Shown: positions 59,957 to 64,000 of the stretch, piece after piece
How positions within the stretch are numbered: the first letter of the stretch is position 1
Layout of the letters: each line of letters begins with the position of its first letter
Source of the DNA: Natrinema halophilum
GTDB lineage: Archaea; Halobacteriota; Halobacteria; Halobacteriales; Natrialbaceae
Length of the DNA: 64,000 nucleotides
Direction: 5' to 3'
Assembly (NCBI RefSeq): GCF_013402815.2
Contig: NZ_CP058601.1
Span: forward strand, 3,906,001-3,970,000
Notes under the pieces: generated by a model
Told to the model about the DNA's origin: nothing
Database searches by the model: none
Seen by the model: only the letters and a program-made list of their open reading frames with translations
Made by a program: the position numbers and the translations under genes

Positions 59957-61213
59957 TTACGATTCTAACAACTCGGTTGCGCTTACGACCTCGACGTCCT
60001 TTCCGTCGATGTACTCGAGGACGTTTTTGAACGCATCTCCACTGATGCCGTCTTCGGTATCGATGTACGTGAACTGTAATACCGCGAGCTGGCCGTAGTT
60101 GGCAGCGTAGTCGACGTACCGTTTCGTCTCTTCGCCGGCAGCGCCGGAGAAGAACCCGACGTTGTACGGGTCGGTAAGCGGTAATGCGTTCGGAGCGCCT
60201 CCGAATCGAAACGCCTGCTCGTGATACTCTTCGACGAGGTCGCGAGCGGTTGGACTGAGTATGTTTCGTGGCGTAATAAAGTGCTTTGCACCGTCCTCGA
60301 ACCCGAGTTTCTCGAGATGCTTCTTCGTCCGTTCGATCTTCCCCTTCTGCATATCGGGAGAAAACTCGTGGAGGAACTTCGATCCGGTCCGCGGACGGGC
60401 CGCCATGTCCCAGCCTGCGTCATTCAGTTCCTCGAGTTTGTCGATCGTGAGTCTGCCATCTTCGCCGATGGCTGCGGGAATGACTGACTCGACGCCCGGG
60501 AATTCGTAGCCTTTCATCTTCTCGTATGCGTTCGTGTAGTGGCTTTCGAGAATCCCGTCGAACAGGAGCATTACTTTCCCGGTCTGTGGCCGATCGACGA
60601 CGCGAAGATCGTCGACCTGACAATCTATTGGACCGGATTGATCGTTACGTCTGCGAGCGGCCAGCCTAATCTGACGAACGTCCGCCAGATCGGGTTGCGT
60701 TTCGATCCGGCCGATACCGAAGTCCACCCGAACCCATCGGTCAGACGGCCCGATGAGCGTTCGTTGCAGCACGTGGGCGTTGCGCGAGTTCGGAGCGAAC
60801 AGTTCGAGCGTGAGGCGAAGTTGTCTGCGGCCGGTAAATTTCACGGCCACAGAAACGTTCTTTCCGCTCAGGTCCATCCCATCGGGAATGCTCTTGTAGA
60901 TGGACGCTGCTTCGGTCCCTTCGCTTGCCGTGAGGTGGGCCGACTGCGACCCAGCATACGGATCATCGGTTCGAGCCTCTAGCGTTCCGGCGTCGATCAT
61001 AGCCGACCACTCGTCGAGTGACTCGAACCCATCGATCGATTCTCCGGGTAGTTTCGACCCATTGTCGCTCGGTTCCTTTGGATCTTTGTTCGATGGATTT
61101 TGGGACCCATTTCCGCCACGCCACTCTTCTAACTGGGAAAGGCAACCGGCAAGACCGAGCGTTCCAGTCGCTGCAACAGTACTTACGAACGATCGTCGGT
61201 TTCGGTTCGTCAT
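59957..61213 (-). CDS. Polysaccharide-deacetylase-like Tat lipoprotein with degenerate active site
   Basis: A 418-residue exported lipoprotein (RRSFVSTVAA, lipobox LAGC with Cys24) with a polar linker. Residues about 60-207 look like a jelly-roll carbohydrate-binding module. Residues about 212-418 have the NodB/CE4 deacetylase outline: VMLLFDGILESHY, RLTIDKLEELNDAGWDMA, RTKKHLEKLGF. The usual catalytic FDDG is FDG, and the metal-binding SHxxxH motif reads AARPRTG, so deacetylase activity is unlikely. It may bind glycan instead. Confidence 0.78.
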   Translation of the reverse strand: MTNRNRRSFVSTVAATGTLGLAGCLSQLEEWRGGNGSQNPSNKDPKEPSDNGSKLPGESIDGFESLDEWSAMIDAGTLEARTDDPYAGSQSAHLTASEGTEAASIYKSIPDGMDLSGKNVSVAVKFTGRRQLRLTLELFAPNSRNAHVLQRTLIGPSDRWVRVDFGIGRIETQPDLADVRQIRLAARRRNDQSGPIDCQVDDLRVVDRPQTGKVMLLFDGILESHYTNAYEKMKGYEFPGVESVIPAAIGEDGRLTIDKLEELNDAGWDMAARPRTGSKFLHEFSPDMQKGKIERTKKHLEKLGFEDGAKHFITPRNILSPTARDLVEEYHEQAFRFGGAPNALPLTDPYNVGFFSGAAGEETKRYVDYAANYGQLAVLQFTYIDTEDGISGDAFKNVLEYIDGKDVEVVSATELLES

Positions 61214-61240
61214 CGAACGCGTTGATGAACCGTTTACCCT

Positions 61241-61250
61241 TTCTTATATG
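61241..61250 (-). promoter_or_regulatory. TATA box of the deacetylase-like gene
   Basis: On the minus strand catataagaa is about 33 nt before the start at 61213, in the divergent gap shared with the glycosyltransferase gene. Confidence 0.5.
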
Positions 61251-61439
61251 GTCATTAGTTTGTCCTGTCGGCTGTACACCGCCAGTTGCTTTGCCTACAG
61301 GAAGTCGGCTGTTTGATTCGCGAAAAGTGGACTGATGGCCGTCGCCGAAGTCGCGTCACTCAGCACGTCGACAGCGAACTCGGGTAACGTGCTTTATCTA
61401 CGTGATAATAATCCGAGTTCGAGCGGAATCATACATTAA

Positions 61440-62444
61440 ATGACTCGCGTCAGTGTTGTTATCCCTACGTATAACAGAGCAGCAACGCTTCCCGATGCAA
61501 TCGACAGCGCGCTCAATCAGACGATCGACGACCTCGAGGTAATCGTCGTCGACGACGGGTCGACCGACGACACCGAGTCCGTGTTCGCCGAGTACGATGA
61601 CCCGCGCGTACGGCCGGTGGTTCACGCGACCAACCTTGGTGCAAACGTCGCAAGGAACACCGGTATCGACCATGCACGCGGTGAGTACGTCGCTTTCCTC
61701 GATTCAGATGATCGATGGCATCCCCAGAAACTCGAGCGCCAACTCGCAACGCTCGAAGAACGCTCGAGTGACTGGGTCGGCGTCTACTGTGACACAGCGT
61801 ACGAACTCGCGGGGACGAACGGCTGGATTCGAGGTGTTGCTGCATCCGTCCTCGCACGCGCTGACGAAGTGCCGACGCGAGAGGGTGGCCAAGAACTCAT
61901 CGGCGAGATCCTTGCGGGCAATGTCCACCCAAGTGCAGGATCGACGCTGCTCGTTCGAACGGAGGTTGCCAACGAAGTCAACGGGTTCGACGAGACGCTC
62001 GACCGGTTTCAGGATCCAGAGTTCTGCCTGCGTATCCTCAAGCAAGGAAAAATCGCGTACGTCGACGACGCGCTTGTTCGATGTGAAGAGACCGGCCATC
62101 CACCCGCTGACGTAATCGAGAACGCCAGTAAGGAATACCTGTCGTCGTATGAGGACGAAGTGGAGCGCTTCGAGGACAAAGGGTACGAGATCCGCTCGAC
62201 CCATGCTCTAATACTCGCAAAGCGGTACTTCTCGGAAGGACGATTTCTGCGTGGTGCATTGCATCTCCGTAAGGCAACGGTCTCTCCACGAACGTACCCT
62301 GGCGTTTGCTGGGTTGCCGGAGTAGGAATTCGACGGCGACCACTTCCGGCTGTGGTGACGCTTGCTGTTCTGGTGATCGCTACTATCTTCGGTCGGCGTA
62401 TGCTTTCTTCAGGCTTCTCTGCCCTTCTTGCTGATCGTTTCTGA
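61440..62444 (+). CDS. Family 2 glycosyltransferase
   Basis: A 334-residue GT-A enzyme that transfers a sugar from a nucleotide-sugar donor. It shows VSVVIPTYNRAATLPDAIDS, the nucleotide-binding VVDDGSTDDT (37-46) and the metal-binding DSDD (88-91), followed by RFQDPEFCLRILKQGKIAYV. A hydrophobic stretch near the C-terminus (LPAVVTLAVLVIATIF) could anchor it in the membrane. The acceptor is probably a surface glycan, by context. Confidence 0.9.
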   Translation: MTRVSVVIPTYNRAATLPDAIDSALNQTIDDLEVIVVDDGSTDDTESVFAEYDDPRVRPVVHATNLGANVARNTGIDHARGEYVAFLDSDDRWHPQKLERQLATLEERSSDWVGVYCDTAYELAGTNGWIRGVAASVLARADEVPTREGGQELIGEILAGNVHPSAGSTLLVRTEVANEVNGFDETLDRFQDPEFCLRILKQGKIAYVDDALVRCEETGHPPADVIENASKEYLSSYEDEVERFEDKGYEIRSTHALILAKRYFSEGRFLRGALHLRKATVSPRTYPGVCWVAGVGIRRRPLPAVVTLAVLVIATIFGRRMLSSGFSALLADRF

Positions 62445-62458
62445 TCTGGAACTATCTG

Positions 62459-62487
62459 TGGTGCCTGTTTTTTATTCACAGGCACCA
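62459..62487 (+). terminator. 10-bp perfect hairpin after the glycosyltransferase gene
   Basis: TGGTGCCTGT pairs with ACAGGCACCA around a T-rich 9-nt loop, starting 15 nt after the stop codon. The T run lies in the loop rather than after the stem, which is atypical. Confidence 0.55.
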
Positions 62488-62530
62488 ATCCATATGTGAA
62501 ACAGTACTGTTTCTTCAGATTATCTCATCT

Positions 62531-62540
62531 GTATTTAAAC
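62531..62540 (+). promoter_or_regulatory. TATA box of the aspartoacylase-like gene
   Basis: The sequence gtatttaaac is centred about 30 nt before ATG 62566, consistent with a leaderless or very short-leader transcript. Confidence 0.55.
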
Positions 62541-62565
62541 GGGTCCCTATCCATCAAATGGACGG

Positions 62566-63750
62566 ATGAGACCCGAATCACTTCCAGATACACTCCCACG
62601 ACGATCAGTATTAGCTATGACAGGCGGATGTGCAGTTGCGAGCGCCAGTGTCGCCGGCGTTGCCAGCGCTACGGCCCAAAGCGATGAGGATTCCGTTTCG
62701 CGAGAATCATTCGCCATTCGTGAGGGAACGGCCGAGGAGACGACGGTGTACGTGACGACGTCAGACCCTAGCGGGCCGACGGGCTTCGTTATCGGCGGAA
62801 TGCACGGGAACGAAGTCGCCGGCTACAAAGCTGCCGGAAAGATCGCCGACTGGGCGATCGGAACGGGAACACTCGTCACGATTCCCGAGGCAAATGCCGT
62901 CGCTATCGAACGTGGGACCAGAAACGACGAACACGGACACAATCTCAACCGTGAGTTCCCAGAGTGGGGGACACCCGGTACAAAACTCGCACGAGCTATC
63001 TGGGACGTCGTCACGAAGTACGAACCCGACGTAGTTATCGACCTCCACGAGTCGACCGGTATCTACGGTGGAAATGCATCGAACGGCGTTGGACAGGCAA
63101 TTTTTACGGGCGAGGGTTCCAATGAAGCCGCTCGGGTTACTGACTACGTCAACCGGAATTACGTAGATGACCCTGATCTCGCGTTTCAAGTCGGCGGTTT
63201 CTCGTCACCAAATGCCAGACCACAAGATCTACTCGTCCACAAGGCATCCCGCGATCTAGGTGCCCAAGCGTTCCTCGCGGAAACCTACTCTGGTGTCTCT
63301 CTCGAAAAACGTGTCCAGTGGCACACGGCGGTCGTGGAGCGACTCCTCACCGAAGAGTTGTCTCCCAACGGGACGGTAAACGAATCAGAACCCAGCGCCC
63401 AGACGCAGTCCCAGTCCCAGCCCCAGTCCCAATCGACGGACACGACGACCGAAAGCACCGGGTCAACAAGTAGCAAACCGGCCGCGAAAATCACGCCTTT
63501 GCCGACGTGGACTTCCGTATCGTCGCTCGATCGAGGGCAAACGATCACGCTCGACGCCTCCCAATCGAAAGTACCCAGCAACAACCTCGATTGCTACGAG
63601 TGGAAGGTCGGTTCCGGCGGGAGTTTCAAGGAAGCCGGCGAGAAAATCGATGTAACGGTCGACCAGAATAACTATCCGGTCGCGTTGCGCGTTGTTGCTG
63701 AGAACGGATCGACTGACACCGACAGAGTGACCCTCTCACTCGGCTGTTGA
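62566..63750 (+). CDS. Exported M14/aspartoacylase-like zinc hydrolase with PKD-like tail
   Basis: A 394-residue Tat-secreted protein (PRRSVLAMTG at 11-20). The catalytic domain resembles succinylglutamate desuccinylase/aspartoacylase: zinc ligands in GGMHGNEVAG (His80, Glu83), the Asn-Arg pair in NLNREFPE, a later His in DLHEST, and the catalytic Glu in FLAETYS. A Gln/Ser/Thr-rich linker (about 265-305) leads to an Ig/PKD-like domain with ITLDASQSK and DCYEWKVGSGG. It probably hydrolyses an amide at the cell surface; the substrate is unknown. Confidence 0.78.
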   Translation: MRPESLPDTLPRRSVLAMTGGCAVASASVAGVASATAQSDEDSVSRESFAIREGTAEETTVYVTTSDPSGPTGFVIGGMHGNEVAGYKAAGKIADWAIGTGTLVTIPEANAVAIERGTRNDEHGHNLNREFPEWGTPGTKLARAIWDVVTKYEPDVVIDLHESTGIYGGNASNGVGQAIFTGEGSNEAARVTDYVNRNYVDDPDLAFQVGGFSSPNARPQDLLVHKASRDLGAQAFLAETYSGVSLEKRVQWHTAVVERLLTEELSPNGTVNESEPSAQTQSQSQPQSQSTDTTTESTGSTSSKPAAKITPLPTWTSVSSLDRGQTITLDASQSKVPSNNLDCYEWKVGSGGSFKEAGEKIDVTVDQNNYPVALRVVAENGSTDTDRVTLSLGC

Positions 63751-64000
63751 CATGCTCGCCTTCAGGTCCCTGCTTATCCAGTCGCGGTTAGAGCGTAGAA
63801 TACTACTACCTCCGCAACTACGATCGAGTGTATCGTTGATTTCTGTGCAGGCGTTCGCTTTTACACCAAAATTCGTTTCAGCTCCGTCGATGGGCGTCGA
63901 GAACATGACCCGTAGTGCTCGGTAACAGGTTACGACTAGATCAGGCGATTACTGCGATAACTCAGCTGTTGCTCGTCCGTAGCTTCCATAGGTCGTCAAA
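63751..64000. other. Right-edge region without a supported gene
   Basis: The last 250 nt hold no convincing reading frame. A short minus-strand frame entering from the right edge ends after about a dozen codons and is too short to judge. Confidence 0.4.

Noticed and set aside
59752-60030. 92-codon plus-strand frame after the flippase gene
   Set aside because: Its second half is antisense to the deacetylase-like gene and the composition is not coding-like.

Overview
The window is chromosomal DNA of a haloarchaeon, most likely of the Natrialbaceae (Natrinema/Haloterrigena/Natronorubrum-like). The signs are GC-rich codons, very acidic proteins, many twin-arginine (Tat) lipoproteins, a halocyanin, bacterio-opsin-activator-type HTH_10 regulators, an archaeal initiator tRNA with A1-U72, TATA boxes 25-28 nt before leaderless starts, and an 11-gene nuo operon without nuoEFG. 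The genus is an inference.

Layout. 1-7.3 kb: end of an FAD oxidoreductase, TrkA (K+ uptake control), an SRPBCC protein, a possibly frameshifted small membrane gene, then a minus-strand set of halocyanin, sulfite-oxidase-type molybdoenzyme and FKBP prolyl isomerase with a divergent HTH_10 regulator. 6.6-13.4 kb: a shortened thioredoxin-reductase-like flavoprotein, one IucA/IucC siderophore synthetase, a 23-bp tandem repeat array, a CinA-type protein, CoaBC, a DUF7344-type membrane HTH protein with a probable coupled leader peptide, and Hpt. 13.5-20.5 kb: a complete dipeptide-type ABC importer operon whose binding protein appears circularly permuted: the family's C-terminal part comes before its N-terminal part.

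20.7-34.1 kb: initiator tRNA-Met, an acetolactate-synthase-like ThDP enzyme, a multi-stem inverted-repeat structure between convergent genes, phosphomevalonate decarboxylase and a prenyl diphosphate synthase (archaeal lipids), endonuclease III, an NAD-kinase-like protein, an M28 peptidase, small membrane proteins, a CBS-ParB protein and a TrkA-N/DHH phosphoesterase. 34.2-44.6 kb: nuoABCDHIJ1J2KLMN, co-directional and mostly overlapping by 1-4 nt. 45-49.6 kb: purE-purK, a DUF4097 Tat lipoprotein, and ribH overlapping an aminotransferase.

49.7-64 kb is accessory: a zinc-knuckle HNH nuclease beside tRNA-Gln, then a loose cell-surface polysaccharide region. It holds two right-handed beta-helix proteins, an alkaline-phosphatase-superfamily phosphodiesterase, an HTH_10 regulator, a Wzx-like flippase, a polysaccharide-deacetylase-like lipoprotein lacking key catalytic residues, a family 2 glycosyltransferase and an exported M14/aspartoacylase-like protein with a PKD-like tail. 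Intergenic DNA is longer and more AT-rich here, with a 1-kb stretch at 52.5-53.5 kb where no intact gene is recognisable.
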